Assembly: GCF_032884065.1 (NCBI RefSeq)
Contig: NC_088881.1
Location: 7,713,047-7,777,046 of the forward strand
DNA from: Artemia franciscana
Taxonomy: Eukaryota > Arthropoda > Branchiopoda > Anostraca > Artemiidae
Reading direction: 5' to 3'
DNA length: 64,000 bases
Position 1 is the stretch's first letter. The number at the start of each line of letters is the position of its first letter. The notes under the pieces were generated by a model, which did not search any database, was not told the DNA's origin, and saw nothing but the letters and a program-made list of their open reading frames with translations. Below, one piece after another: positions 34,407-47,700 of the stretch. The position numbers were made by a program, and so were the translations under genes.

Positions 34407-36112
34407 AAACAGTTCGTGGTAACAAACTGTAGTAAGGAGAGACCCGGCTCAATAGTAAACGAAACTCTAAAAAACGGAATTTCGATGCTAAGAGATATAT
34501 CAAAAGAATCAGATTTTTATGCTGATTTTAAATATACAAGTTTCATCAAATTTAGTCTTTGGCATCAAAAGTTACCAGCCTGAGAAAATTTGCCTTATTT
34601 TGGAAAATAGGGGATAACACCCCCTAAAAGTCATAGATCACACCATCGCATTAAGCGTATCAGAGAACTCTGTAGAAAAAAATTCAAGGTCCAATCTACA
34701 AAAATGTGGAATTTCGTATTTTTTGCCAGAAGACAAATCACGGGTGCATGTTTTTGTTTTTTTCCCAGGGGTCATCGTATCGACCAAGTAGTCCTAGAGC
34801 GTTGCAAGAGGGCTCATTCTAACGGAAATGAAAAGTTCTAGTGCCCTTTTTAAGTGACCAAAAAATTGGAGAACAACTAGGCCCCCTCCCACGCTCATTT
34901 TTTCCCCAAAGTCAACGGATCAAAATTTTGAGATAGCCATTTTGTTTCGCATAGTCGAAAATCATAATAACTATGTCTTTGGGGATGACGTACCCCCCAC
35001 AGTCCCTGGGGGAGGGGCTGCAAGTTACAAACTTTGACCAATGTTTACATACAGTAATGGTTACTGGGAAATGTACCGACGTTATCAGGGGGATTTTTTT
35101 GGTTTGGGTGTGGGGTTCAGAGGAGGGGGCTATATGGGAGGATCTTTCCTTGAAGGAATATTTCATTGGGGAAGAGAAATTCAGTAAAAGGGCGCAGGAT
35201 TTTCCAGCATTACTATTAAAAAAAAATGAAAATATAAACATGAAAAAGTTTTTTCAGTTGAAAGTAAGGAGAAGCATTAAAACTTAAAACGAAGAGAGAT
35301 TTTTACGCATATTATGGGTTCTAATAATACTTTAGCATAAAGAGCGAGGTATTTAGGAGGAGATAAATACTTCGCTCTTTATGCTAAAAATGTTTTAAGT
35401 AATTTCAACTATTTATTCTACGGCCTTTCTGATTCAGGGGTTATTCTTAAAGAATTGGGACAAAGCAAGATTTAGCATGAAGAACGAGGTATTAACAAGG
35501 GGACCAACCCCCTCATATATATAATCAAAAATATAAGAATATAAAAGTTTGTTACTTAAGCTAATTCTTAAGTTATGTATATTTTGTACTAATAAAACGT
35601 TGGTTAAAAATTAACAGATCTATTTGCCTTTTTAAGTAACCAAAAAATTGGAGGGTAACTAGGCCTCCTTCCCCACCCCTTATTTCTCAAAATCGTCTGA
35701 TCAAAACTAAGAGAAAGCCATTTAGCCAAAAAAAGAATTAATATGCAAATTTCATTTTAATAATTTGTGTACGGAGAGCCAAAATCAGACATGCATTAAT
35801 TCAAAAACTTTCAGAAATTAAATAAAAAAATTGGTTTTTTGAAATGAAAGTAAGGAGCGACATTAAAACTTAAAACGAACAGAAATTACTCCGTATATGA
35901 AAGGGGCTTTTTCTCCTCGACACCCCGCTCCTTGCGCTAAAGTTTGATTCTTTCTCGGAACTCTACTTTAAAAAAAAAAAAAAAAAACTTTAGCGTAAAG
36001 AGCGGGGTGTCGAGGAGGAAAAGCCCATTTCATATACGAAGTAATTTCTGTTCGTTTTAAGTTTTAATGTAGCTCTTTAATTTCATTTCAAAATACTTGT
36101 TCTTTTATATTT
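34407..36112 (-). repeat. R element inside the LINE (copy 2)
   Basis: Counterpart of 3039-4738. The terminal hairpin has one change (ACAAACTGT in the second arm) and the foldback loop contains a longer A run. Confidence 0.8.
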
Positions 36113-36116
36113 AATT

Positions 36117-36655
36117 TTGCAAATGGTCCAATCTATTAATGTGAACTTGGAAACCCTAAAGCAGAGTGTACTTGAAATTCAGCATGACTTGGGTACAGTT
36201 AACAGTCGTGTTATGGTGCTAGAAAATAAAAACAGTGAAACGGACAATGAAATTGCAACAGTGAAATCGAAAGTTCTAACTCTGCAAAGTTTTGTAAAAG
36301 CCCAGTCACAGCTGGGCTTTTGAGCCCAGCAAGAAATACAATAAGGAAATGAATGTGCTCTTGTTGACAAAATCGGGAAAAGCTGCACAATTTGCTGTTT
36401 TGGGGCCTTAATGATGTCCCCTTGAATGAGGCTGCATCTCGGGTTTCCGAGGTGATTGTAGATGGTTTGTCACTCTCACCATTAACTGTGGCAACTGATA
36501 AGTTGCCACCATTCACTGTTCCAAGAATTTCGTTAAAATTAAGGTGGACAGTGTCCAAGCGCGTTTCTTGATTCTAAGCAATTCGAAAAAATTAAAAGGG
36601 AAAGAGTTCGGTGTTTATAAATCTCTTTTTATTAGGTTATCTTTATGGATTCGTT
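36117..36655 (+). pseudogene. LINE ORF1 remnant (copy 2)
   Basis: Counterpart of 4744-5280. The coiled-coil part is the same apart from Gly to Glu (KNSETDNE). It has the same stop and downstream fragments. Confidence 0.58.
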
Positions 36656-36832
36656 ACGGACAAACCAAATACAGCCTGTTTCTTTTTTATGTTTGTTTTT
36701 TTCTGAGATGGAAAGTGTCATTCTTTTGTTGTTTATTATATTCTATTTTGTTCTTGTTTAGTTGTTTTTTTGTTCTTTTTTGTTTTTCTTTTGTTGTGAA
36801 GGTGATGCGATATTACTTTTTTTTAAAATAGT

Positions 36833-37955
36833 ATGAAGATGGTTGATGGTGATCGTGGCACCCCAGGTAACAGCCGTCTTAAAAATTTGGAAGCTTCATT
36901 TGTGGATTTTGGTAGTATGCTTACGGAGCAGCTCCACCGGAATTATGACAATGGGATTGCTGGTCAATATATTTCTTGTAATTTAAAGTACCTATTTAAA
37001 GATGGTTTGTGGTCCAGGTATAGTGGTGGTGATTCTGAAGATCTCAGAATTTTCCACCTTAACTGCCAGGGTTTGAATTCATCTTTTAATTTTTAAGTGA
37101 GATATACGAACTTTCCGTTTTTCAGGTTATTTGTCTCACAGAAACATGGCTAAATGAGCATAACTCTGCTCTCTTGGATATTCCAGGGTATACACTTTAT
37201 CAAAGGAATCGTCAATTTTGACAACATGGAGGAATTAGAGCTTATACACGGAGCGATATCGAGGTTTTGGTAAGAAGTGATCTAGTGCTGTATCACGAGA
37301 TGTTATTTGAGCCACTTATCCTTCAGCTCAGGCTTAAGCCAAAAGATTTTTATGTTGTTGTACTATATAGACCACCATCTGGGTCTATACCGGCCTTTAT
37401 GGATATTTTGGAGGAACAGTTGGATAAACTACCTACTGGTTTGCACCTATTCTTCATGTTTGGGGGCTTTAATATTGACCTTAATGATATGAATTCGAAT
37501 ACTCCTATGGACTTCATACAGCTTTGCATGTCATATCGTTTATTTCCCACTTTAATATTTGTACGCGTGTTACCACTTTAACGGCAAAGCTACTTGATAA
37601 TATTTTTTCTAGTTCTAACTTTTCAGATCCATGGGTTTTTGTTACTGATGTTTCTGACCATTTTGGAATTTCGGCAAGTTTTTAAGTTTGTTTCTCAAGG
37701 CAGCAAGGCCCTAGACTAAAAATGAGTATGTTACCTTTGCTCTACCAGAGTAACCTAGAAAAGTTTAAACAAGAGATTTCTAATGTTGATTGCAATTCTA
37801 TAGTTGACAATCTAGAAGATATTAATATAAGTTTTCAGAGATTTTATGATACATTGATCTCTGTTTCGAGTAAAACTTGTATAATGAATCGGACAAGGTC
37901 AAGGAAAAAGATACCTAAAAAGATAACAAGATACAAGGTAAAGGCTGTCACCTAG
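36833..37955 (+). pseudogene. LINE endonuclease domain remnant (copy 2)
   Basis: Counterpart of 5460-6568 with the same motif order and the same GGFNIDL. It keeps about 14 bases before DPWVFVTDVSDH that copy 1 has lost. Confidence 0.7.
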
Positions 37956-38166
37956 TCTTCTGCGGTGCATAAATAAGAAAGACCAGTTATATAGGGATTC
38001 AATAAGGAATGAAAATGATCCAGTTCGCACTAGAATTTATAAAAACTATAGAGATGCTCTTAATAAATTTTTGAGAAACGCGATGAAAAAATATTTTGAG
38101 TGTTAATTTAAAGATACTTGTGGTAACCCAGCTAAAACATGGAAAATTATTAAAAGTGTTATATCT

Positions 38167-39215
38167 ACCTGAGGCCAACAAAGTGGCGGACGTTCCTCCT
38201 TCATCCTAATCTATTTAAAGCTTCCCTCTCTACACCCTCCAAGAACTCCTAATTTTCTTTAAATCTTTTCGTAGGACCTCCTCTCAGCCTGTTGGGGGAT
38301 GGCTTGCTTTTTGTTTAGCCCTAGATGGTTGGCTTAAAAGGACAATATTTGGCAGTGTGTTTCCTTTGTCCGCAGGACGTGTCCTATATATCCCAATTTT
38401 GTCTCATTATAGTTTTAGAAAGTAGAATAGTATCAGATTTTTTGTACAGCTCACTATTTGAAATATAATCAGTCGGAGGGATGTCCTAAAGAATCTGTAG
38501 ACGATTTGCTGTAATAAAACCCAACGAATCCTCCTCCGTCGGAAGTTCCCACGTTTCAGGGCCATGCTTGACGGACTTGTCTCGCGTTCTTATCTTCGCA
38601 GACTTATCTTCCTATTCTTCAAAACTATTTTGATTTTGAAAGAAACTCCTTGGGCTTTGGCTATTCTGCTTTTAACATCTTCACTGCTTTCATCATCTTT
38701 ATTAATAGTGCTACCCACCTGTGTGAGGCTATCCACTTGGTCGGTCTTTCTCATGGCCCAGAATCATCTTTTTCTTCATTTATTGCCTGTCTAAACCACT
38801 TAATCTTATTAATGTTAAATTTCAAACCTATTCTTGGATCCTGAGCTCGTAAAACCCCAAAAGAATCATTCTTTTGTCTAATATTTTCATCTAGGATCCT
38901 TAAATCATCGGGACAATGTAAGCCTTTGATAGTTCTACTTTCCTATTTGATTTTATGTTCTCCGATAGCCCTTTCCGTTTTCCTTATTGTATAGTCTATC
39001 AAAATGATCCAAATAAATGGGGATAGGACACAACCCTGCTTAACTCCTGATTAATTCGAAACCAGCTACTAACCTTATTTCCTACCGTAACCTCTGTTGT
39101 CCCCGTACATAACATTAATCACTTTAATGTATTTATCTGATATACCATAGTAGGATAGGATTTTCGGTGAAATCAAAGCCTTGAGCTATAAATAGATGTA
39201 AGATAGATCTGGGGC
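38167..39215 (-). mobile_element. Second LINE type, RT C-terminal half, decayed
   Basis: On the minus strand fragments of a different non-LTR reverse transcriptase can be read in several frames: LWYIRYIKVINVMYGDN-like sequence near 39150, AKAQGVSFKIK and KNRKISLR near 38620, and an end resembling LGWRRNVRPLCWPQV near 38170. The order fits the back half of an RTE-like endonuclease/RT element. Many stops are present. It abuts the broken CR1-type LINE directly and has no counterpart in copy 1. Confidence 0.5.
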
Positions 39216-39737
39216 GGATCCAGGATTATTTTTTTTAAGGGAGGGGCACGTTATAGGTTGCTCCGATAAATTGGGAACAAAGAAATACCAGTAACTTACA
39301 GGAACTTCATCAATTATGCTTCGCAGGTAGTGGAAATTGTTGTAAATTTAATCTAAAATCTGGGGAGGGTTAAAGTTCTAAAAAATATATTAGAATTAAA
39401 ATGGTTTAAAAATATTGATACAAAAAATAGTAAGGTATAATAATCTACCCCGCCATTAAAAAAAAAATATAAAGCTGTTCACCCTCTATAATAGAATAAT
39501 TACAAATAATTACTTACAAATAATTTACTTACTATAATAGACAATTTCGGTAGTATTACTGGAAAGAGATTTTTTTAAATACTTCTCAGAGACATTATAC
39601 CACTCACTGCAGAACCTTTCCTATCATATATGATATTTATTATTCTATTTTTCATATATTGAATCAAAGTAAATGATACATCTTATTCTTCATTTCCGAG
39701 ATAGCTTTGGAATGAAGGATCTTCTCCTCTTGCTAAA
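39216..39737. other. Unassigned AT-rich sequence, copy 2 only
   Basis: No gene or known repeat is recognised. It starts with CTGGGGCGGATCCAGG-like sequence and contains two short AATAATTACTTACAAATAA repeats. At 39738 typical R sequence (TCGTTTTAAGTTTTAATG) begins. Confidence 0.5.
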
Positions 39738-41273
39738 ATTACAAAATTTCTGCTCGTTTTAAGTTTTAATGTCGCTCCTTACTTTCAGTTAAAAAACCTT
39801 GTTTTTTTATTTGATTTCTGAACGTTTTTGAATCAATTCATGTTTTAATTTTGGCTCTCCGTAGAGGAATAGCTAAAAAGAAATTTGCATATTCATTTTT
39901 TTGTCTAAATGGCTTTCTCATAGTTTTGATCGAATGATTTTTAGAAAAAAAAGAGAGGGGAGGAAGCCTAGTTGCCCTCCAATTTTTTGGTTACTTAAAG
40001 AGGCAATTAGAACTTTTTATTTTTTATGAATGTTTTTAGTAGTAAAAGACATACGTAACTTATATATTAGCTTACGTAAGGAACTTTTGTATTCTAATAT
40101 TTTTATTACATATATTAGGGGATTCCCCCCCCCCCCGTCGGTACCTCGCTCTTTACACTAAAGCTTAAATTTTGTCCCAATTCATTAGGAATGCCCCTGA
40201 ATCACAAAAGCCGTAGAATAAATAGTTGAAATTACTAAACATACTTTAGCGTAAAGAGCGAGGTATTAGGAGGAAGTGAGCCCCTCATAATCGTAATAAT
40301 TTCTGTTCGTTTTAAGTTTTAATGCTGCTCCTTACTTCCAGTTGAAAAAATTTGTTTCCCCATAAATAAGGCAAATTTGCTCAGGCTCGTAACTTTTGAT
40401 GAGTAAGACTAAACTTGATGAAACTTATATATTTAAAATCAGCATTAAAATGCAATTTTTGATGTATCTATTGAAATCAAATTCCATTTTATTGAGTTTT
40501 GGTTGCTATTGAGCCGGGTCGCTCCTTACTACACTTCGTTACCACGAACTGTTTGACAATGGTCAAAGTTCATAACTTGCAGCCCCTCCCCTGGGCACTG
40601 TTGAGGATTAAATCGTCCCAAAAGACATATTTATTAGGTTTTTCGACTATGTTGAACAAAATGGCTATCTCAAAATTTTGATCTGGTGAATTTGGGAACA
40701 AATGAGCGTTGGAGGGAGCCTACGTGCCCTCGAATTTTCGGTCAATTAAAACTAGAGCTTTTATTTTTCGTTAGAATGAGCACTCTCGTTACATTATAGG
40801 ACCACGGGGTCGATATGATCACCCCTAGGAAAAAAACAAACAAAAACGCATCCGTGATCTGTCTTCTGGCAAAAAATACAAAATTCCACATTTTTTAGAT
40901 AGGAGCTCAAAATTTCTAACAGAGGGTTCTCTGATACGTTGAACGTGATGGTGGGATTTTCGTTTAGATTCTTTTCTACCATTTCTACCAGAGGGTTCTC
41001 TGATACGTTGAACGTGATGGTGGGATTTTCGTTTAGATTCTATGACTTTTACAGGTATTTCCCCCTATTTTCTAAAATAAGGCAAATTCTCTCAGACTCG
41101 TAACTTTTGATGTGTAAGACTAAACTTGATGAAACTTACATTTTTAAAATCAACATTAAAATACAGTTCTTTTGATGTAACTATTGGTATCAAAATTCTG
41201 TTTTTTAGAGTTTTAGTTACTATTGAGACAAGTCACTCCTTACTACAGTTTGTTACCATGAACTGTTGGATAA
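39738..41273 (+). repeat. R elements with deletions (copy 2)
   Basis: Counterpart of about 9150-11272. The foldback's left arm is missing, about 650 bp is deleted at 40345 (GAAAAAATTTGTTTCCCC junction), and the second R has a local duplication of about 65 bp (GAGGGTTCTCTGATACGTTG at 40921 and about 40988). Confidence 0.75.
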
Positions 41274-42668
41274 TTTTGAATCACTATTTGTAGTTGGATT
41301 CGTTCACGTTTGTTGATGTTTCAAGGAGACACTGATTAAAAATGGAATAACAGGATTTACTACAAAGGTCCTTGTGAAATTTTGACGGTGAAACTTTTGA
41401 AAAGGAAGGCAATATTTACTTTAAAGTTAAACCTGATGAGATCGTCAAATGCAATATTGACAATTCAAATTCCAGAAGCAAATTTAAGGAAAACTTTTTT
41501 TATATGCTTAATCCAATACTTACTGTAAAAACTCGTTAAAATATTTTAGGGTCTTCATTATCTGCAAGGGGAGCTTTTTTTATTTTTACCAAGCTCACTA
41601 GTCCCACTTGAATATAAAACTTGCTCGTGTTTAATTTTCTGATAACAAGCGCTGGCATTAGCAAGAACTCTTGCTAGTGTGACCAGTCTGAGTGGCTGTG
41701 TTCTGACAAACACGGAAATAGAATCTGAAAAAAAAACTTTCAGCAATACGGAAGATCTATAGATACTTTCATCTATAGGGCTTGGGAAGAGACATAACCT
41801 TTTAGGCTTCGTTATTGGGAATCATTTTGTTAAGTAATAACGATTTTCTATTTCTAAAGTCTACTTTTTTGTTCTTTGATCAGTTCGTCCTGGCTTGCTT
41901 TTATTTTAGCTTAAAACCAAATGTTTTCCCAGTTCTTTGCTGTCTTACATATGCTAAGACCTCTAAAATCTGATTTGTCAAGATTGTATTTAATATTTGA
42001 TCGGAATTAGCTTTTCCTCCAATTTGTTCTTCTTGGTTGTGTCATTTTATTTTTCAGTAGTATCACGTCTGATATAAATCTTTTGATTTGCCTTCTATAG
42101 CTAAATTTGACTTCGTCCATGTTTTTGGTTTTCATCTTTTCGATCATTGAGATTCATTTTCCGTCTTTTCACTTTGGTGTTTCGTTACCCACCAAGCATT
42201 GATAACATCGTTAAAATATTACCAATTCTAATATCAATATTATTCAACCAATCACTTGGTTCTTTTAAAAAAAAATTTTTACATTTTGTAAAACAAGAGG
42301 GGGGATCAGTTTCTTCAAAGAAGTTTTTTGGGCACATTTTATATTTTATTGGGTAACTGAAGCAGTCTTTGTATGTTTACTTTTTTTGAAAATCTTATTT
42401 CTGGTAATTTTTTCAATTAAAGTAAGTATAATCACTATTGAGGAACATTCCTCATTGGCATTGCTGTCAAAATGTACTATCATTATTTAAGGCCTTTTCA
42501 GTATTAGATTATGCAACACGGCTTGAATTGTCAATGTATAAACCTGAAATTGGCTGGTAAATTACAGATTCGTGACTGTCACCAGTTAATCAAAGGATGT
42601 TAACCAATTGGCAACCAACTCGTTACGCTCTGACAGATCCTTGAACAACAAACGAAACAAAATCAACC
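41274..42668. other. Unassigned stretch (copy 2)
   Basis: Counterpart of 11273-12679, with small indels and no recognisable gene. Confidence 0.5.
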
Positions 42669-43145
42669 AAACAGTTCGTGGTAACGAACTGTAGTAAGGA
42701 GTGACCCGGCTCAATAGTAAACGAAACTCTAAAAAACGGAATTTTGATGCTAAAAGATACATCAAAAGAATCAAATTTTTATGCTGATTCTAAATATATA
42801 AGTTTCATCAAATTTAATCTTTGTTATCAAAAGTTACGAGCCTGAGAAAATTTGCCTTATTTTGGAAAATAGGGGGAAACACCCCCTAAATGTCATAGAA
42901 TCTTAACGAAAATCACACCATCGCATTCAGCATATCAGAGAACCCTATAGCAAAATTTTGACTAAAGTTTGACTCTTGCCACAATTCTGCTTTTTAAAAC
43001 AATCAAAAGCTTTATAGCGTAAAGAGTGAGGGATTGCAGAGGGGACAACCCATTTCATATACGGAGTAATTTCTGTTCGTTTTAATTTTTAATGTCGCTC
43101 CTTGCTTTCAGTTTAAAAAACTAGTTTTTTTTTATTTAGTTCATA
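42669..43145 (-). repeat. R element with large internal deletion (copy 2)
   Basis: Counterpart of 12680-13165 with the same deletion join, so the deletion predates the duplication. Confidence 0.75.
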
Positions 43146-44563
43146 AAGGGACGGCATTTTTGTTTTGATGCGATGAAAAATGTAGAGATGATTTTTAAGA
43201 CATGTCCCTGTGTTTCATCCAAGAGTCCCACCGACACCTTCAGCCCTATATACGAGCCCTCATACACATTAATTTTTGCCCCCTTGGAAAAATATCTGTG
43301 GAGGCAAATTTCCTTTTAAGACATGGATCATGATTTTTTTATGAGGTAACTTTTATTTTATGTGACTTTTATTGTATTTTTTCGGGGGGAGGGGGAAACA
43401 AAGAATAGCCCCTGAAAGCAGTACATATACATATTCTCAATTCATTTTTCCAGTCTTAACAAAGTCTTAAACCTCATACTAAAATGTTTTTTTTTATGCT
43501 CAAGATAGAGAACAGTAATTCTCCAAAACATTTTAGTCATGGTGATTTTAAAGGCTACCGTTTTCATTTCAATTCGAATTCATTCTTGGTGGGCTTGGGC
43601 TATTTTTCGAAAATGCAATGTATTGTTTAGGCGACAAACTTTTATCATTAAGGTCAGTCGACATGCTAGATTAATATAAATAAAGAAAAACCTTTCTGAA
43701 ATGGCTTGGATGAAAATGAAAATAAACAATAAACAAGAGGTATTTAAGAATGTTTTGAAAGTATTTTTTCTAAAAAAGAAATTTTTGCCATGGTTTCCGG
43801 AATTTCAATATATTTTTTCGTAACAAACCTTCATCGTTAACGTCAATCGACATTATCAACATAAATAAATATATCAACATAAATAAATAAAGAAAAACTA
43901 TTTTAGAATGGCCCGTGTTAACATGAAAATAAACAAAAAACAAGATATATTTAAGAATGTTAATCTTGAGACTTTATTGTCGCCGAAGTATGTATGTGTG
44001 ATTGATATGTGACTGTACTGTAAATTGGTTTTATATATTATTCCTAAGTTTATATTTAGTATTACATACGGGGCAAAGCTTTCTGAGGTATCATGGATTC
44101 TCTTTCACCGCACAAAATTGGATACTGAATCTATGCAAATTGCACATCATTGATGATGCAACATCAATGACAACATCAAAGTCGATGATGCAATATCGAT
44201 GATGCAATATCAATGATGATATCAAAGACGCCAAAATAGAATCATTTGAAGCCTCACAATCTATCGGAGTAAGAGAATCATTATCATTGATAAGCATTAA
44301 TTTATGGGAAATAACTTTAAACCCAAAGCAAAAACAAACCTTTTACTTCAGTCTGAATTAGTTTATTGTGTTGGTGAGTGCTTAGGCCTTCATTGTGGGA
44401 CAGATGGTTTCACATCAAATGGTCAGGACTAATGTTTTGAAAATAGCTAAGAAATTAAGAGTTCCGCTTTAATAAAAATTAGGCTTCAACTTTCTATACA
44501 AAAATATAAAATATTTCAAAGAATACTCATAACTAAAGTAAATTTAACAAAAAATATTTAACA
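43146..44563. other. Downstream flank of transporter (copy 2)
   Basis: Counterpart of 13166-14578. The GATGATGCAATATC region at 44145-44220 has one extra 12-base unit. Confidence 0.5.
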
Positions 44564-44767
44564 TTATGGAAGTTGATTATTTTCTTGTGTTACTATAGGT
44601 GTATTATTTACATTGTTCATCCTAGATTCTACTTCATCGCTTTCTCCTTCAGCCTTGTAATTCCAGGATTGTTCAGAGCCGGATCCAAACATAAGGAAGA
44701 AAATCGAGTCTGCTGCTAACACACTGCCAGCCATAATAAAGACCGCCGACCAAGCTTCAAGGGTTTG
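44564..44767 (-). CDS. Transporter terminal exon, TM12 and C-terminal tail (copy 2)
   Basis: The acceptor is TTATTTTGCAG. The exon encodes QTLEAWSAVFIMAGSVLAAD, then FFLMFGSGSEQSWNYKAEGE, an acidic and Asn-rich tail and TAA at 44564. A variant ATTAAA polyadenylation hexamer lies about 95 bp downstream on the minus strand. Its use is unproven. Confidence 0.88.
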   Translation of the reverse strand, partial: QTLEAWSAVFIMAGSVLAADSIFFLMFGSGSEQSWNYKAEGESDEVESRMNNVNNTPIVTQENNQLP

Positions 44768-47700
44768 CTGCAAAATAAAGGTAAAATCAGGATAAAAACT
44801 GAAAAGTAGTAAAAAGGAAAAATAACAAACAAGGCGAATCGTGCACGTTGTCTTTCAGAAGGAAATTTTTTTCCAAATCCAATTAAAAAACATTTGGCAC
44901 CAAAGTTTGCAAAACAATAGCAAAATTAAAAAACCAATAACCATAGCTGAAAAATTAGGACTAAAGCAAAACACTAGAAAATTATTAGCAAGGCTCTATC
45001 TCTACCTCCACCCCTACCTCTAGTTGTTATTTATGGCGGAAAAATCTGGTAAGGTCCTTACATCCAAATAAAGTCTAGGATTTTAAATCAGGATACAAAA
45101 AGAATTGAGCCAAATTTTAAAAGCTGTGAAACATTGTATCAAACAAAAATTACTACTAAAAATAATTACAGTCCAAAATATTTAAGCCTGAAAACAGTTA
45201 GATCCCCGGTGCTTTTACATGGTTCTTATTGAGGTTAAGTACTTGGTAACACAAATAGTGTATAACTCCCAAGTTGAACATGTGAAATTAAAATTCCTGT
45301 AAGAGTTTTATCAATAGTAGATGTTAAAGTGTCGAGTACCATGTTTAAACCGTTCTATCTTCAAATTAAATCGATATGGAGCTTCCAATACCACGCATTT
45401 GTAGTATTTGCGTATTTTTGAGACAGACCCACATTTGGTATCTATAATGTGGTGTTTGCAACAAATTACATTCATAGAACTATCTGTAAACTCTTAGATT
45501 CATTGCAAACTTAAGCTATTTGAAAACTTTGCATGCTGACCAATGGTCTGCGTAGCATAGGCATTGACCTTTTGACTCCCTGCCTTCGGTCGGGAGTGTA
45601 TTGCACAGTTAAAGGTAGAACCATCTGACCCTTCTCGTGTTTTCCTCCATATTTCATCACATTCATCAGCAATGGAGAGACGCATGTCGACAAATTCTGA
45701 ATGCCACAATGGGCCTGGACAAAGCTCGAATGCGACCCAAGTAAGTAAGTAAGTAAGTACATTTCATCACATATCCATTTTGAGCTAGGTCAGCTCTCGG
45801 CTGAGCTTACAAAGTCATACGGCTTACCCCTGTTCCAAACCAAATAACCGCCAACACCAGGACTCGAACCCCCGCCCTCAAGGACAATTGATTTCACGTG
45901 TAATCTTTGGTTATAAACCACTATAAAATTCTAAAAACTTACAGCTTCAAAGTTCTTGGATATATAAAAGCACACAAGCGCACTTTTAACTACGGACTAA
46001 AAACCAAAAATCAAAATCAAAATATTACAAAGGAGTAAAGTAGAAACAGACTTACATTTTCATCTGTCATGAATCCTACCAGGACTGGGCCCAGCCAGGA
46101 AACCAGCATAGATACACCATTTGTTATTCCAAACAGAGTCACTATGGGAAAAATGTTATCATAAAATAGATAAACAAACATTAGTAATTATATTGTTAGC
46201 TGAGTAATTTTAAGAGCCAATAAGAAATGTAAAGAAGAAAAGCCGAATATCCTCCCATCTAAAGCTTTTTCTAAGCATATACCAATAACCAAATTTGAAC
46301 TTTTCATGACCTGACCAATAAACCAATGAATCTAAGAAATGTCTTTGTTGGAAAAGAGAGTTTCAAGGCTTTACATAAAATGGATAAGGCAAGATACCTG
46401 CAGACTTCTTTTATTACAAACTCTATTTTTGATCGTATAATAAGTTACTAAAAGATGCAAAAACAATCCTGGGTTAGTACTAATATGCCATCTACCTAAC
46501 AGGCTACATACAAACATAAAAAATATAGATTCTATTCAATCGAAAAGGAATTCTATTCAAGCTACTTAAAAAAAGGAAAAGAACAAACAGAAGAAAGGAA
46601 GAAATGCCAAAATAGATATTACAAGGCCAAAAATAGGTAGCATATTACGGAAAAACAAAATATATAAAATTCATTGAACTAACATGTGGCCATACAACGA
46701 TAATAAAAATGGAAATCATCCGTGAACAGAACAAGAAAAAAACAAATACGTGAAAGCATCTTAATGACAGCAAGTGCAAAAAAAAATTGAATAAAAATTG
46801 CTTTAGCAATAATATTTTTTTTAACATTTCATACTAATCAGAGATTAATAAACTAAGTTAAAGAGGTGACTAAACCTGTTCATTTTGTGAATAAACTAGA
46901 CATTCAAAAGCACTTAAATTTTGCAGGAGTATGAAATTATGTCTTGTGACTTGTAGACATGCTAATCAGCTAACCGAACAAAAATTAATATTAATGAAAG
47001 GTTTCTCTTAAATTATATATATTTTTAATTGAAAATTAAATCCTAGAGGAAAAACCGGTCGAGTAGTTTTATTTCACTGTCAAAAACCAGCAGAAAAGGT
47101 GATAAGTAAAAAGAGTTTCAGTCGTTTTTATAGTTTTCTTAGAGCATCAATGGCAGATAAACAGTATTTTAACCGTTTGTATTGGTTAAATAGTAAGTTA
47201 CATAGACAATTATACCTCAACAAAATAGAATAGGTTCGGAGTTCATTTTCTAATGAAAGTGAGCTTCTTATTTAGTTACACAGTTTGATGCAGTTGTAGG
47301 GTTAACTTGTAAAAAAGGAGCGTTGAAAAAATCTAAACAAAATCAGAAAGCAAACGATACCAAATAGCAAAGACTGCCATAAGAGCTTCATAATTTTGAA
47401 ACAGTTGAAAGAAAACTTTATAAAAAACTGTAATTTTCCGCTTTAAGTATTTTCTCGAAAAGGTTCAAATGGCTGAAATTTATTTTTATATTCCAGGCAC
47501 TTTAAGGGAATAATACCTCAGGTCAGAAGGCAACCCGCTTGTAAAATTCTGAACAATAAGCTCAGGTCTAAAAGGCAAAAATAAATGATAGGAGACCAAA
47601 TTACCTGAGAAACTGGGTGCTATATCAATGTGGTTAATGAGCCAGCCACCGTAATTTCCAGCTTCAACAACTTGTGATAACATCAGCATTGCAATAATTA

